A stretch of DNA of 64,000 nucleotides from Sphingomonas koreensis (GCF_002797435.1 NZ_PGEN01000001.1:2602501-2666500), one strand, 5' to 3'. Counted from the first letter of the stretch, positions 35,949 to 45,541 are shown. A program made the numbers and translations. The notes: generated by a model from the letters alone, not told the origin.

Positions 35949-37046
35949 CTATTTTTGAGGTTCTCTCGCTTGACGTCCGATCAGCGTCTGGGCGGCCTGC
36001 GCGAGCACCAATTCCTCGTCCGTTCGCAGACGGATCAGCTCGAATGACGGAAGGTGATGGAGGCGTGCGGCGACTGCATCGCCGATCGCGATGTCGTTGC
36101 TGCCGACGCCACCCGTAAATACCAAGGCCTGCATTCCGCCGAGCGAGACGCCGAGCGCTGCCGCCGCCTCGGCGATCCGCAGCACCCAATAGTCGACGGC
36201 GAATGCCGCCGCCTCGGTATCGGTCGCGCGGATCGTCCTGAGGTCTCCGTCGGTGCCGGATAGCGAGGCGAGACCGCTTTTATGGTAAAGAAGGTCTTCC
36301 ACCACTTCGACGCCGGCGTCCTTGACGAGGTCGAGGATGACACCGGGATCGATCGCGCCGCTCCGGGTCTTCATCGGTACGCCATCCAGTGCGGTCATCC
36401 CCATCGTTGTGGCGACGCTCCGTCCATGGTGAAGCGCGCACAGGCTCGAACCGCCGCCGAGATGGGCAACGACGACGCGTTCGAGCTCCGGCCGTTCGGC
36501 GGACAAACGAGCCGCGATCGACTGGTACGAGAGGCCGTGGAAACCGTATCGGCGGTAACCAAGCTTTCGCAAGCCTTCGTAGAGCGGCAGCTCATAGTTG
36601 AGAGGCGATATGGACGCGTGAAATGCGGTGTCGAAGCAGCCAATTTGGAGGGTGTCTGGCTGTGCGATGCCAAGCGACTGCGCGATATCGAGCGCCGGTC
36701 CTTGATGCTGGGGAGCGTACCGGGTGAGATCGCGCAGACGGCCGATCTTCACGTCGTCGAGTATTGTGGGCTCGCTGAAGTCGGCACCGCCGTGAACGAT
36801 CCTGTGGGCGACGACAGCAATCTCGACGCTCGGAATGTCGATCGCGGCCTGATCGAGGATCCTCGAGGCCACCTCCTCCAGCCCACCGTTGACTGTTTCA
36901 CCAGGCCCTACGATGTCCAATCGCCAGCCGTCGCGCTCGGCGGTCGCCTGGCTGCTCCAGAGCACTTGCGTCGGCGCGTCCAGCAGGCGAAGGCTGGCTT
37001 TGAGGCTGGTGGAGCCTGCGTTGAGGGTCAGGATGGCGGGCGTCAC
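35949..37046 (-). CDS. ackA: Acetate/propionate family kinase
   Basis: It transfers phosphate between acyl phosphate and ADP. The 365-residue protein has the ASKHA fold motifs LTLNAGSTSLK, VAHRIVHGG, GCFDTAFHASI (catalytic Asp), YGFHGLSYQ and VVAHLGGGSSL. It is a little shorter than the usual 390-400 residues, with no missing motif. It overlaps the pta stop by 4 bases. With Pta it would make ATP from acyl-CoA. Confidence 0.92.
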   Translation of the reverse strand: MTPAILTLNAGSTSLKASLRLLDAPTQVLWSSQATAERDGWRLDIVGPGETVNGGLEEVASRILDQAAIDIPSVEIAVVAHRIVHGGADFSEPTILDDVKIGRLRDLTRYAPQHQGPALDIAQSLGIAQPDTLQIGCFDTAFHASISPLNYELPLYEGLRKLGYRRYGFHGLSYQSIAARLSAERPELERVVVAHLGGGSSLCALHHGRSVATTMGMTALDGVPMKTRSGAIDPGVILDLVKDAGVEVVEDLLYHKSGLASLSGTDGDLRTIRATDTEAAAFAVDYWVLRIAEAAAALGVSLGGMQALVFTGGVGSNDIAIGDAVAARLHHLPSFELIRLRTDEELVLAQAAQTLIGRQAREPQK

Positions 37047-37966
37047 ATTGCCACTCCTGCTCTGCTCGCGAGCACGGCCAGGGCGCAGGACATAAGGCGC
37101 GACCGCGCTCCGTCCGCACGGCTGGTGAGCGCGATGGGCAGGCGAGCCCCGACAACGATTCCGGCGGACTGAGCGTCACCGAGGAAGGTCAGCTGCTTGG
37201 CCAGCATGTTGCCGGCCTCCAGATTAGGGACGAGCAAGATGTCGGGGTCCCCGGCCACGGCCGAGAGGATGCCCTTCTCTTGCGCCGCCGCCGCAGAGAT
37301 CGCGTTATCGAATGCGAGTGGGCCGTCGACGAGGCAACGACCGAGTTGTCCGCGCTCGGCCATCTTGGCGAGGGCGGCAGCGTCGACGGTCGCCACCATA
37401 TCGGGGGAAACCGTTTCGACAGCAGCCAGTGCCGCCAGCTTGGGAGGATCGCCACCGAGTTCGAGGGAGACGAACAAGTCGATCGCGTTGCGAGCGATGT
37501 CGGCTTTCTGCGCGAGGGTCGGCGCGATGTTGATCGCGCCGTCCGTCACCATGAACAGCTTGTGATAGTCGGGATCGTCGAAGATGAAGACGTGGCTGAG
37601 GCGCCGAGCGCTGCGAACCTTCGGATTGGCGAGGACGGCATGCAGCAACTCGTCGGTATGGAGGGCCCCCTTCATCAGGGCTTGCACCTGGCCCTCTGCC
37701 ACCAATAAGCCGGCGCGTTCGGCGGCTTCGTGGCTATGCTCGGTCGGGACTGTCGCCCAGCCGTTCAGATCGATGCCAGCTTCCTCTGCGGCGACATTGA
37801 TCTTCCTCTCGGGTCCAACGAGAACCGGCTCGATCAGACCCGCGTCGCGTGCCTCCGCCGCGGCACGCAGGACGACTTCCGTGGTGGGGTGGACGATCGC
37901 CATCCTGATCGCGCCGCGACCGCGCGCGCGCTCCAGCAGCGTATCGAAACGCTCACCGGCCGGCAT
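37043..37966 (-). CDS. pta: Phosphate acetyl/butyryltransferase
   Basis: It exchanges CoA of an acyl-CoA with phosphate. The 307-residue protein belongs to the short Pta/Ptb class: MAIVHPTTEVVLRAA, ALMKGALHTDELL, VFIFDDPDYHKLFMVTDGAINIAP, a VDGPLAFDNAIS segment and VPNLEAGNMLAK are typical. Substrate (acetyl- or butyryl-CoA) cannot be decided. It overlaps the outer-membrane factor gene by 14 bases at its start and ackA by 4 bases at its end. Confidence 0.92.
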   Translation of the reverse strand: MPAGERFDTLLERARGRGAIRMAIVHPTTEVVLRAAAEARDAGLIEPVLVGPERKINVAAEEAGIDLNGWATVPTEHSHEAAERAGLLVAEGQVQALMKGALHTDELLHAVLANPKVRSARRLSHVFIFDDPDYHKLFMVTDGAINIAPTLAQKADIARNAIDLFVSLELGGDPPKLAALAAVETVSPDMVATVDAAALAKMAERGQLGRCLVDGPLAFDNAISAAAAQEKGILSAVAGDPDILLVPNLEAGNMLAKQLTFLGDAQSAGIVVGARLPIALTSRADGARSRLMSCALAVLASRAGVAM

Positions 37967-39416
37967 TGGGTCGATCCGAGGCTGTATAGGCAGCGAGGTC
38001 AGTCGCCGTCTGCCACCCCCCGCCGAGGGCCTTGTCCACGCTGACGGCGTCGGCGATCACGGTCGCCTCCGCCTGTGCCAGCCGGTCTTCGATCGCCGAC
38101 ACCTGACGCTGTACGTCCAGGACGTCGGTGAGCCCGGTTTCGCCGGCCTGATAGCGAAGCCTCGCGAGTTCGAGGGTGCGCGTAAGCCGATCTCGGGCGG
38201 CGCGGAGCCGGTCGGCCCGGTTGCGGTCCTCCCTGTATCGCAAGAGCGCGGTTTCCACGTCGGAGAGGGCGCGCAAGACCGTCGCGTTGTAGGTCGCGAG
38301 CTTCTCATCCAACACGGCCTGCTGGCGACGCACCACAGCGCGCCGACGCCCGCCGTCCAGGATGGGGAGAGAAAAGCCGGGGACGAGCGACCCGTACCGA
38401 CTGGCGCTGTCGACCAGGTCGCCGAGGCTGAGCGCTTCCAGGCCCAGACTGCCGGTGATCGAGAAGCTGGGATAGAGGTCGGCAGTCGCAACGCCGACAT
38501 CGGCGGTCGCAGCCGCCAGTTCGCGCTCGGCGCGCCGAATATCGGGCCGTCGTCGCAACAGGTCGGAAGGCAGGGCTGAGGGCAGGACCGGCGCCCGAAG
38601 GGTCGCTTGGGGGGCATCGGACACGATCGCCTCCGCCGTCCCGGGTTGCGCGCCCAACAGCACGTCGATGCGATATAGCGCCGCTTTGCGATCGGCCAGG
38701 AGCGGTGGAATCGCGGCTTCGCTCTCGGCCAGCTGGCTTTCGGTCCGATCGGATTCCGATTGGGCTTCTTCACCCGCCGTGACCAGACGTTGGGTGAGGT
38801 CCGCCGTCTGCCGCGATGCCGAAAGCGTTTCGTTGGCCACAGTGATGCGGCGCTCGGCCGCGCGGAAATCCGCATAGGCGCGGGCGACGTCGCCCGCGAC
38901 CCGGACCAGGGTGTCGTTGCGGGCCTCGGCTTCAGAGCCCAATCGCGCCTCGGCCGCCTCGACCTGTCGGCGGTTTCGGCCGAACAGATCCAACTCCCAA
39001 CTGGCGTCGAATCCGCTTCGATAGACCGTGTAGTCCAAATCCGGCGTGACCAGATCGGTCGGGATATTGGCCAACTGCTCACCATTCTCGCTCAACCGGC
39101 GGAGCGTCGTCGTGCCCTGTGCGTCGAGCTGCGGCGATCGCCCGCCCCGCGCTTCGTCGGTGCGGGCCCGCGCCTGGCGGATACGCGCTTCGGCCACCGC
39201 GACATCGGGATTGGCCGCCAGCGCGCGGTCGACCAAGGTCACCAAGGTCGGGTCGCCATAGCCGGTCCACCAGCGGTCGAGCGCCTCACCCTGCCCGGTC
39301 GGGGCTTCGCGAAAGGCGGCCGGGATCGCGGGCGTCGGCGCGCGGAAATCAGGTCCGACCGTGCAGGCCCCGAGCATGAGCGCCGGCAAAGCGGCGGTTA
39401 CGAACCTCCTGGTCAT
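37953..39416 (-). CDS. Outer membrane efflux lipoprotein (NodT/OprM-type, TolC superfamily)
   Basis: This 487-residue protein would provide the outer-membrane exit duct. It starts at 39416 (MTRRF), overlapping the permease stop by 4 bases. The lipobox LMLGAC gives lipidated Cys 18, followed by TVGPDF, the usual NodT lead. Two long helical hairpin halves are visible, with LRRRPDIRRAERELAAATADVGVATADLYP and the VDSASRYGSL segment marking the second repeat. It pairs with the upstream ABC exporter genes. Confidence 0.92.
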   Translation of the reverse strand: MTRRFVTAALPALMLGACTVGPDFRAPTPAIPAAFREAPTGQGEALDRWWTGYGDPTLVTLVDRALAANPDVAVAEARIRQARARTDEARGGRSPQLDAQGTTTLRRLSENGEQLANIPTDLVTPDLDYTVYRSGFDASWELDLFGRNRRQVEAAEARLGSEAEARNDTLVRVAGDVARAYADFRAAERRITVANETLSASRQTADLTQRLVTAGEEAQSESDRTESQLAESEAAIPPLLADRKAALYRIDVLLGAQPGTAEAIVSDAPQATLRAPVLPSALPSDLLRRRPDIRRAERELAAATADVGVATADLYPSFSITGSLGLEALSLGDLVDSASRYGSLVPGFSLPILDGGRRRAVVRRQQAVLDEKLATYNATVLRALSDVETALLRYREDRNRADRLRAARDRLTRTLELARLRYQAGETGLTDVLDVQRQVSAIEDRLAQAEATVIADAVSVDKALGGGWQTATDLAAYTASDRPNAGR

Positions 39417-40528
39417 GCGGTCCTTCTCCGAAAGATGAAATATGCGGTCCCGAGCGTTCCGACGGCGATCACGGCGATCGGCCAGAGGCTGGACCAGATC
39501 TCGACAAAGCCGCTCCCCTTGAGGAACACGCCCTTCACGATGACGATGAAATGCCGAAGCGGATCGATCCAGCTGACCCACTGCAACCACAGCGGCATGT
39601 TCGCGACCGGGGCGATGAATCCCGACAAGAGGATCGCAGGCATCATGAAGGTGAAGACGCCGAGAAAGGCTTGCTGTTGGGTCTCCGAGATCGCGGAGAT
39701 GAACAGCCCGAAGCCGCAGAGCGCGAGCGCGTACAGCAGCATGCCGGTGTACAAGACGAGCAGCGACCCGGTGAACGGAACGCCAAAGATGAAAATCGCG
39801 ACAAGGACGATGATGGTGGCCTGAAAGGTTCCGATCATTACCGCCGGAATCGTCTTGCCCAACATGATGAGCGCCGGCGACAGGGGTGAGACCAGGATCT
39901 GGTCGAGCGTTCCCTGCTCGCGTTCGCGGGCCACGGACAAAGCGGTCGTGATCAACACGCCCAGCGTCGTCATGATCGCTACCAGGCTAGTGACGATCGA
40001 CCAGCGTCCTTCAAGGTTCGGATTGTACCAGTTCCGCGTAACCACTTCGGCGGAACCGAATGATCCGCGCGAACGCGGGTCGCCCGATATCTCTGCACCG
40101 TAGCCGCGGACGATCTGGTCGACATAGCCCTGCGCGAGTTGCGCACTGTTGGATCGGCGACCATCGCCGATGACTTGGACAGACGCCGCATCACCGCGCG
40201 CGAGATCACGAGAGAAGGATGGCAGGAAGCGAACCGCGAGCAGGACTTGTTGGCGATTGAGGGCATCGCGCAGTTCGTCGTCGCTGGTCAGTATGCGCAC
40301 CTCGCCGAACGCCTCGGCGGCGGCGATGCGCTGCACGATCTCGGTCGAGGCCTTGCCGCCGTCTTGATTGAGGATGCCGATCGACGCGTCTCGCACGTCG
40401 AGCGTGGCGGCGAACGGAAACAGAATGACCTGCAGGATCACCGGCATGATCAGAAGGCGCACCGCCGCCGGGTCGCGAGTGAGCGCCTGAAGCTCTTTGA
40501 CGATGAGGGTGCGAAGACGATTCCACAT
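39413..40528 (-). CDS. ABC-2 type transporter permease (YbhR-like)
   Basis: The 371-residue permease starts at the ATG at 40528, overlapping the previous gene's stop by one base. An N-terminal helix is followed by a large periplasmic domain (about 45-180) and five membrane segments in the C-terminal half, with the ABC-2 motifs RNWYNPNLEG, REREQGTLDQILVSPLSP and IDPLRHFIVIVKGV. Size and order match E. coli YbhR (368 aa). It would work with the next upstream permease and the double ATPase. Confidence 0.9.
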   Translation of the reverse strand: MWNRLRTLIVKELQALTRDPAAVRLLIMPVILQVILFPFAATLDVRDASIGILNQDGGKASTEIVQRIAAAEAFGEVRILTSDDELRDALNRQQVLLAVRFLPSFSRDLARGDAASVQVIGDGRRSNSAQLAQGYVDQIVRGYGAEISGDPRSRGSFGSAEVVTRNWYNPNLEGRWSIVTSLVAIMTTLGVLITTALSVAREREQGTLDQILVSPLSPALIMLGKTIPAVMIGTFQATIIVLVAIFIFGVPFTGSLLVLYTGMLLYALALCGFGLFISAISETQQQAFLGVFTFMMPAILLSGFIAPVANMPLWLQWVSWIDPLRHFIVIVKGVFLKGSGFVEIWSSLWPIAVIAVGTLGTAYFIFRRRTA

Positions 40529-41685
40529 CAGTCGAGCGTCCGCTTGGTCTTGAGCGCCGTGAGCCCGAGGAAGATTGCGGCGATCAGCGACAGCGCCATC
40601 GCATTCAGCCAATAGAGTTGGCCGGCGTAATCCGACTGGAACAGGGTCTGAAGGATGGTCACGAAATAGCGGCCCGGGAGGATCGACGCGACGATCTGCA
40701 CCGGCTGGGGCATGCTGCCGATCTCATAGACGAAGCCCGAGAGCATCATGACGGGGAGGAAGGCGGCGTTGAGCGCGGCCTGGGCGGCGTTGAACTGGGT
40801 GCGGATCGCCGTCGACAGCAACAGCCCCAGTCCAAGAGCGGTGCCGAGGAACAGCGCCGTCGCCAGAAACAGCAACAGGAGCGAGCCTCGGAACGGCACG
40901 TCAAGGACGGCGGTCGCGAGGACGACGCAGATCGCCATGGAAACCATGCCCAGCCCGAAATACGGAATGATCTTCGTCAGAAGCAGTTCGGTGCGGGTAA
41001 TCGGAGTGGAAAGCAGCGCCTCCATCGTGCCACGCTCCCATTCACGGGCGACAACGAGCGAGGTGAGGAGCGCCCCGACGACCGTCATGATCACGGCGAT
41101 CGAGCCGGGAACCAGCGAGTTGCGGCTGATCGTCGAAGGATTGAACCAGTAGCGGGCGACGGTAGAGACACCCGCCTTCTGGGGTGAGGCTTCGCGGCTG
41201 CCACGCTGCTCGCGCCATACCGAGACCGCGCCCGACACATAGGCGTTGACGAAAGCGGCGGTGTTCGGCTCGGTCCCATCGGTGATCGCCTGCACCTCGC
41301 CCCGCCCACCGCGTTCGACGGCCCGCGAGAAGCCATCCGGCACGACGATGAAGCCTCCGACCTCGCCGCGGTCGAGCAGTCGGGCAGCGGTTTCGCGGTC
41401 GCCGTTATAGGTCACGCTGAGATAGGGCGATCCCGCGATCGCAGCGGCGACGTCCTGCGCCGGCGAGCCAGAGTCCTCAATGACGACGGCGACCCGCGTC
41501 GTGCCTGTGTCGAGGTTCAGCCCGTAGCCGAACAGGAACAGCATGATGAGCGGCATGAGTCCCGCGATCAGGATGCTCGACGGATCACGCAGCGTTTGGA
41601 TGGTCTCCTTGCGCACCAGCGCCCACAGCCGTCGGCCGGACAGCTGGCCCGTTTTTGGACCAGGGCTCTGGGTCTCGCCGGTCAT
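40528..41685 (-). CDS. ABC-2 type transporter permease (YbhS-like)
   Basis: The 385-residue permease has the N-terminal lead ALVRKETIQTLRDPSSI, the first helix LIMLFLFGYGLNLDTGTTRVAV, a periplasmic domain to about 210, and the ABC-2 motifs REWERGTMEALLSTPITRTEL and ILPGRYFVTILQTLFQSD. It corresponds to E. coli YbhS (377 aa). It overlaps the ATPase gene stop by 4 bases. Confidence 0.9.
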   Translation of the reverse strand: MTGETQSPGPKTGQLSGRRLWALVRKETIQTLRDPSSILIAGLMPLIMLFLFGYGLNLDTGTTRVAVVIEDSGSPAQDVAAAIAGSPYLSVTYNGDRETAARLLDRGEVGGFIVVPDGFSRAVERGGRGEVQAITDGTEPNTAAFVNAYVSGAVSVWREQRGSREASPQKAGVSTVARYWFNPSTISRNSLVPGSIAVIMTVVGALLTSLVVAREWERGTMEALLSTPITRTELLLTKIIPYFGLGMVSMAICVVLATAVLDVPFRGSLLLLFLATALFLGTALGLGLLLSTAIRTQFNAAQAALNAAFLPVMMLSGFVYEIGSMPQPVQIVASILPGRYFVTILQTLFQSDYAGQLYWLNAMALSLIAAIFLGLTALKTKRTLD

Positions 41686-43445
41686 GCCGCTTGTCTCTCG
41701 TCGTCGGCGCGATCGGCGCGCTCGACGAGTTCGATGAAGGCGTCCTCCATCGAAGGGTCGTCATCGTCTTCGGTGGCAGCTTCGGCGCGAAGGTCGTCCG
41801 GCGCGCCGCTCGCGATCAGCTTGCCGCGGTAGATCAGGCCGATACGGTCGCAATACTCGGCCTCGTCCATGAAATGGGTCGTGACCATCACGGTCACCCC
41901 CTTCTCGACGACCCCGTTGATGTGGGTCCAGAACTCGCGGCGGGTGAGCGGATCGACGCCCGAGGTCGGCTCGTCGAGGAACAATATGGCTGGGTCATGC
42001 ATGATCGCGCAGGCGAGCGCGAGGCGCTGCTTGAAGCCGAGCGGCAGCGCGTCGGGCGACATGGCGAGATAGGGTTTGAGCGCGAAGGCGTCGATCATCG
42101 CGTCGATCCGTTCGCGTCGGTCGCTGCCGTCGAGCCCGTAAATGCCCGCGAAGAACTCCATGTTCTGGCGGACCGAGAGCGTGCCGTAGAGCGAGAACTT
42201 CTGCGCCATATAACCCAACCGCTGGCGCGCATCGCCCGGCGACCGCTTGAGGCTGTAGCCAAGGACATTGGCGTCCCCGCTGCTGGGCACGAGAAGCCCG
42301 CAGAGCATCTTGAACGTCGTCGATTTCCCCGCACCGTTTGGGCCGAGCAGGCCGTAGATCTCGCCACGTTTGACATCGAAGCTGACGTCGTCGGTGGCCG
42401 CAAAGTCGCCGAAGCGCTTCGTAAGGTGTTTGGCCTCGATCACGACTTCGCCGGCGGCTTCTTCCCTTTGACCGGCATCCTGCAGCAGCTTCGCCACGAC
42501 GGACTCGCCGCCGGGACCGCCACCCAGAAGATCGATCACCGCGTCCTCGAGCCGGGGCTTGACCTCTTCGAGCGTCGCGCCGTCGCCCGCCTCGGCCTCA
42601 GCCAGATCGAGGGGGTCGTTCCTGTCCTTGAGGACCACCCGGACCGCGCGGCCCTGGATGACCCCGTCCTGGACCTTGTCGGACTTGAGCGCATGTTTGA
42701 GCACCTGGCGCCGATTGCCCGTGATGTTGCGGATCAGCCGGCTGCGTCCCTGCATGCGCTCGGCCAATTCGTCGGGACTGCCGCAGTAGAGCGGCTTGCC
42801 GTGGTCGAGCAGGATAACTTCGGGACAACGTTCGGCCTCGTCGAGATAGGCGGTCGACCAGATGATGGTCTTGCCTTCCCCGGCCAGGTCGCCGACCATC
42901 TTCCACAGCTCGCGTCGCGAGATCGGGTCGACGCCGACGGACGGTTCGTCCAGGAGCAGCACCTGCGGATCGCCCAGCAACGTGCAGGCGAGGCCGAGTT
43001 TCTGCTTCATGCCGCCCGAAAGCTTGCCCGCACGGCGCTCGGTGAAACGCTTCAGGTCGGTGAACTCCAGCATCCGCTCGAACATGTCGGCGCGCTTGGC
43101 CGGGTCGACGCCGCGGAGATCCGAGTAGAGCGTCAAATTCTCCAGGACGGTGAGGTCCTCGTAGAGGCCGAAACGCTGGGGCATGTATCCAAGTTGTTGG
43201 CGCAGCGCGTCGCCCTGAGAGGCCGGTTCGAGGTCGTTGACAGTGAGCTTGCCCCTCGTAGGGGTGAGCAGGCCCGCGATCATCCTGATCAGCGTGGTCT
43301 TGCCCGCGCCATCGGGGCCGACCAGCCCGGTGATGATGCCGGTCTTGATGCTGGCCGAAAGGTCATCGATGGCCACCACCTCGTCGTTCTTGCCGAAGCA
43401 GCGGAAGAGATTTTCGAAGACGATGGCGTTCTGGAGATCGGTCAT
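41682..43445 (-). CDS. ABC transporter ATPase with two fused nucleotide-binding domains (YbhF-like)
   Basis: The 587-residue protein carries two NBDs. The first (about 10-235) has Walker A GPDGAGKTT, signature LSGGMKQKL and Walker B VLLLDEPSVGVD. The second (about 345-570) has GPNGAGKST, LPLGFKQRL in place of the usual LSGGQ, and ILFLDEPTSGVD. The C-terminus is very acidic (EDDDD). E. coli YbhF has the same two-NBD build (578 aa). It overlaps the HlyD gene stop by 4 bases. Confidence 0.93.
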   Translation of the reverse strand: MTDLQNAIVFENLFRCFGKNDEVVAIDDLSASIKTGIITGLVGPDGAGKTTLIRMIAGLLTPTRGKLTVNDLEPASQGDALRQQLGYMPQRFGLYEDLTVLENLTLYSDLRGVDPAKRADMFERMLEFTDLKRFTERRAGKLSGGMKQKLGLACTLLGDPQVLLLDEPSVGVDPISRRELWKMVGDLAGEGKTIIWSTAYLDEAERCPEVILLDHGKPLYCGSPDELAERMQGRSRLIRNITGNRRQVLKHALKSDKVQDGVIQGRAVRVVLKDRNDPLDLAEAEAGDGATLEEVKPRLEDAVIDLLGGGPGGESVVAKLLQDAGQREEAAGEVVIEAKHLTKRFGDFAATDDVSFDVKRGEIYGLLGPNGAGKSTTFKMLCGLLVPSSGDANVLGYSLKRSPGDARQRLGYMAQKFSLYGTLSVRQNMEFFAGIYGLDGSDRRERIDAMIDAFALKPYLAMSPDALPLGFKQRLALACAIMHDPAILFLDEPTSGVDPLTRREFWTHINGVVEKGVTVMVTTHFMDEAEYCDRIGLIYRGKLIASGAPDDLRAEAATEDDDDPSMEDAFIELVERADRADDERQAA

Positions 43446-44467
43446 CGGGCCTGGTCTCTGACCGGACCGCCGTCGTCGGCGAACTGGACGGTGATGGGCA
43501 TGCCCTGGCGCAGGCGCGAATCCGGGTTCAGGACAATGACGCGCGCGCGATAGACGAGATCGGTCCGCAGTTCCGGGGTTTCGACGGACTTGGGCGTGAA
43601 TTCCGCGGTCGGGGACACATAGCCGACACGGCCTCTGTAGATCTTGCCGGGCGCGGCGTCGGTGGTGATGTTGACCATGGCCCCCGGCGCGACGAGCCCC
43701 AGGTTGGCGGCATCGACGAAGATGCGGGCCCAGACCGGCTGGGCGAGGGCTTGGGTGAAGGCGGTCGTACCCGCCGAAACATTCGCACCGTTTTCAATCG
43801 CACGGGTGAGGATCGTTCCATCCGACGGCGCCAGAAGCACCGTGTCCTGAACCCGAATACGAATGCGCTCGGCAGCCGCCTGCGCCCGGTCGACGTTGCT
43901 CGCGGATTGCTGGATCTCCTGGCGTCGGGTGCCGGCTCGCTGTTCGGAAAGCGCTTGTTGGGCGCCGCGCAGCTGCGCCGCCGCCTCATCGCGGCGGCTG
44001 ACGGCATCTAGCCAGCTTCTCTCCGCGATTGCGCCGGTGCCCCGCAGCGTCGTCAAGCGGTCGACGTCACCTTGCGCATTCGTGAGCGAAGCGCGCCGCT
44101 CCGCAACCGTCGCTTCAGCCTGGGCGATGTCCTCCCGGCGACTGCCCTCGCGGAGGAGATCGAGTTGCGCGCGCTGTGCGGCGGTATTGGCTTCTGCTTC
44201 GGCCAGATCGGCCTGAAGGGGCTCGGCGTCGAGCTTGGCGACCACTTGGCCGGCGCGCACCGTATCGCCTTCGTCCACCAGTACCTCAATGACCCGGCCG
44301 TCGACGCGGAACGACAGATCGACCTCGCGGATGTCGATATTGCCGTAGAGCTCCAAAGGCTCGTCGCCGTCGCCCCAGGGGCGCACGATCAAGAGTGTCG
44401 CGCCGACGACGAGCAGGACTGCGGCAATGACGGCGATTGCGAGGGTGCGACGGCTGGGACGCGGCAT
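43442..44467 (-). CDS. HlyD family periplasmic adaptor (YbhG-like)
   Basis: The 341-residue membrane-fusion protein joins the ABC pump to the outer-membrane factor. An N-terminal anchor (about 9-28) is followed by ELYGNIDIREVDLSFRVDGRV, the first half of the lipoyl domain, a helical hairpin (about 85-210) and the second half, VLLAPSDGTIL, then a beta-barrel region. It matches E. coli YbhG (332 aa). It starts 1 base after doxX ends and overlaps the ATPase gene by 4 bases. Confidence 0.92.
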   Translation of the reverse strand: MPRPSRRTLAIAVIAAVLLVVGATLLIVRPWGDGDEPLELYGNIDIREVDLSFRVDGRVIEVLVDEGDTVRAGQVVAKLDAEPLQADLAEAEANTAAQRAQLDLLREGSRREDIAQAEATVAERRASLTNAQGDVDRLTTLRGTGAIAERSWLDAVSRRDEAAAQLRGAQQALSEQRAGTRRQEIQQSASNVDRAQAAAERIRIRVQDTVLLAPSDGTILTRAIENGANVSAGTTAFTQALAQPVWARIFVDAANLGLVAPGAMVNITTDAAPGKIYRGRVGYVSPTAEFTPKSVETPELRTDLVYRARVIVLNPDSRLRQGMPITVQFADDGGPVRDQAR

Positions 44468-44468
44468 G

Positions 44469-44849
44469 TCAGTCCTTCTTCAATAGGTAGCGGTGTGAAG
44501 CCCGTATCGGCATGCCCGCGATCCCAACTGTCAGTGCAAGGAGAAACAGAGCGGGAAGCGGGGTCCTGCCGATGACCCAAAGATTTACGATGGTCGCCCC
44601 CAAAGACACGCAAGCGAGCATTACTGCTCCGGGAACGGCTGTGCGGCGGCTGATCAGCATCGCGGCGCCGAACAGTTCGACGCCGGCAGTGAAATAGCGG
44701 AACCACTGGCCCCACCCGATTGTCTCGAAGAGACCGACCATACTTTCGATACCGACCAGCTTGAGCACACCGGCGGTGCCGAACAGCAAGGCCGCCGCAG
44801 CGCGCGCGATGCGCCAGCCGGTCCGATGAACTCGAGCGGCTCCGGTCAT
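44469..44849 (-). CDS. DoxX-like small membrane protein
   Basis: The 126-residue protein has four membrane helices (about 13-32, 46-64, 70-90, 96-112), with LLFGTAGVLKLVG and FTAGVELFGAAMLI, typical of the DoxX group. Such proteins take part in redox or sulfur handling in some bacteria, but this member's role is unknown. It is inserted between the TetR gene and the HlyD gene, a place that is empty in the E. coli operon. It overlaps the TetR stop by 4 bases. Confidence 0.82.
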   Translation of the reverse strand: MTGAARVHRTGWRIARAAAALLFGTAGVLKLVGIESMVGLFETIGWGQWFRYFTAGVELFGAAMLISRRTAVPGAVMLACVSLGATIVNLWVIGRTPLPALFLLALTVGIAGMPIRASHRYLLKKD

Positions 44850-45529
44850 CGTGCCGCCTGCCGTCCAAAGGGCCTATCGGTCGCGGGGCGTCGATCTTTC
44901 CCTAAACTCTCGGTGATCGCGTCGAGGTGGGCGAGCGCGACATGTTCGATCACCCCCAGCGCGCCGTCGTCGAGCCGCTGCCATGCGGCAGCTCTAAGTG
45001 CAGCGGCGTGTCCCATTCGGAAAATCAGGACTTGTCCCAACAGCGCGACCGACCGCACCCTCGCTTCTTGGGCGGAGAGACCATGATCCGAGACGATCAT
45101 GAGCAGGTCTTGCAACCTTCCGAGCACTGGATTCATTATATTGCTGAACAATATCTCGAACGCTTCGGTCGGCCCCGCTTGCTCGCGCGCGACAAACCGC
45201 GAGAAGGAAGCGTAGCGCTCGTCGAGCATCACGCGCAGCAAGGTGGACACGAGACGACGAAGCTCTAGGCGCGCGTCGTCGGAAGTTGTCAGCAGACTCT
45301 CTTGATCACCTCGGATGGCGAAGTGCACCTGCGGTCCAAGAATGTCTGCGATATGCTGGGCCGCGGCGAGATACAGCCGTTCCTTGCTTCCGAAGTGATA
45401 GGTGATCGATGACATCGGCGTCTGGGCTAGCGCCGCTATCTCCCGGGTGCTGACTGAGTCGACGCCGCACATGCCGAATCGATCAATCGCGACAGTCAAC
45501 AGGGCGAACCGGGTCTCAGCGTCAGCCAT
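44846..45529 (-). CDS. TetR family regulator, CecR-like
   Basis: The 227-residue protein has an N-terminal helix-turn-helix (VDSVSTREIAALAQTPMSSITYHFGSKERLY) and a C-terminal domain with SFSRFVAREQAGPTEAFEI, as in the CecR/CerR group. It heads the 11-gene unit and overlaps doxX by 4 bases, so it probably represses the operon and itself, as CecR does for ybhGFSR. It faces a second TetR gene across a 126-base region with two palindromes. Confidence 0.9.
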   Translation of the reverse strand: MADAETRFALLTVAIDRFGMCGVDSVSTREIAALAQTPMSSITYHFGSKERLYLAAAQHIADILGPQVHFAIRGDQESLLTTSDDARLELRRLVSTLLRVMLDERYASFSRFVAREQAGPTEAFEILFSNIMNPVLGRLQDLLMIVSDHGLSAQEARVRSVALLGQVLIFRMGHAAALRAAAWQRLDDGALGVIEHVALAHLDAITESLGKDRRPATDRPFGRQAAR

Positions 45530-45541
45530 GAACCTCTATTC

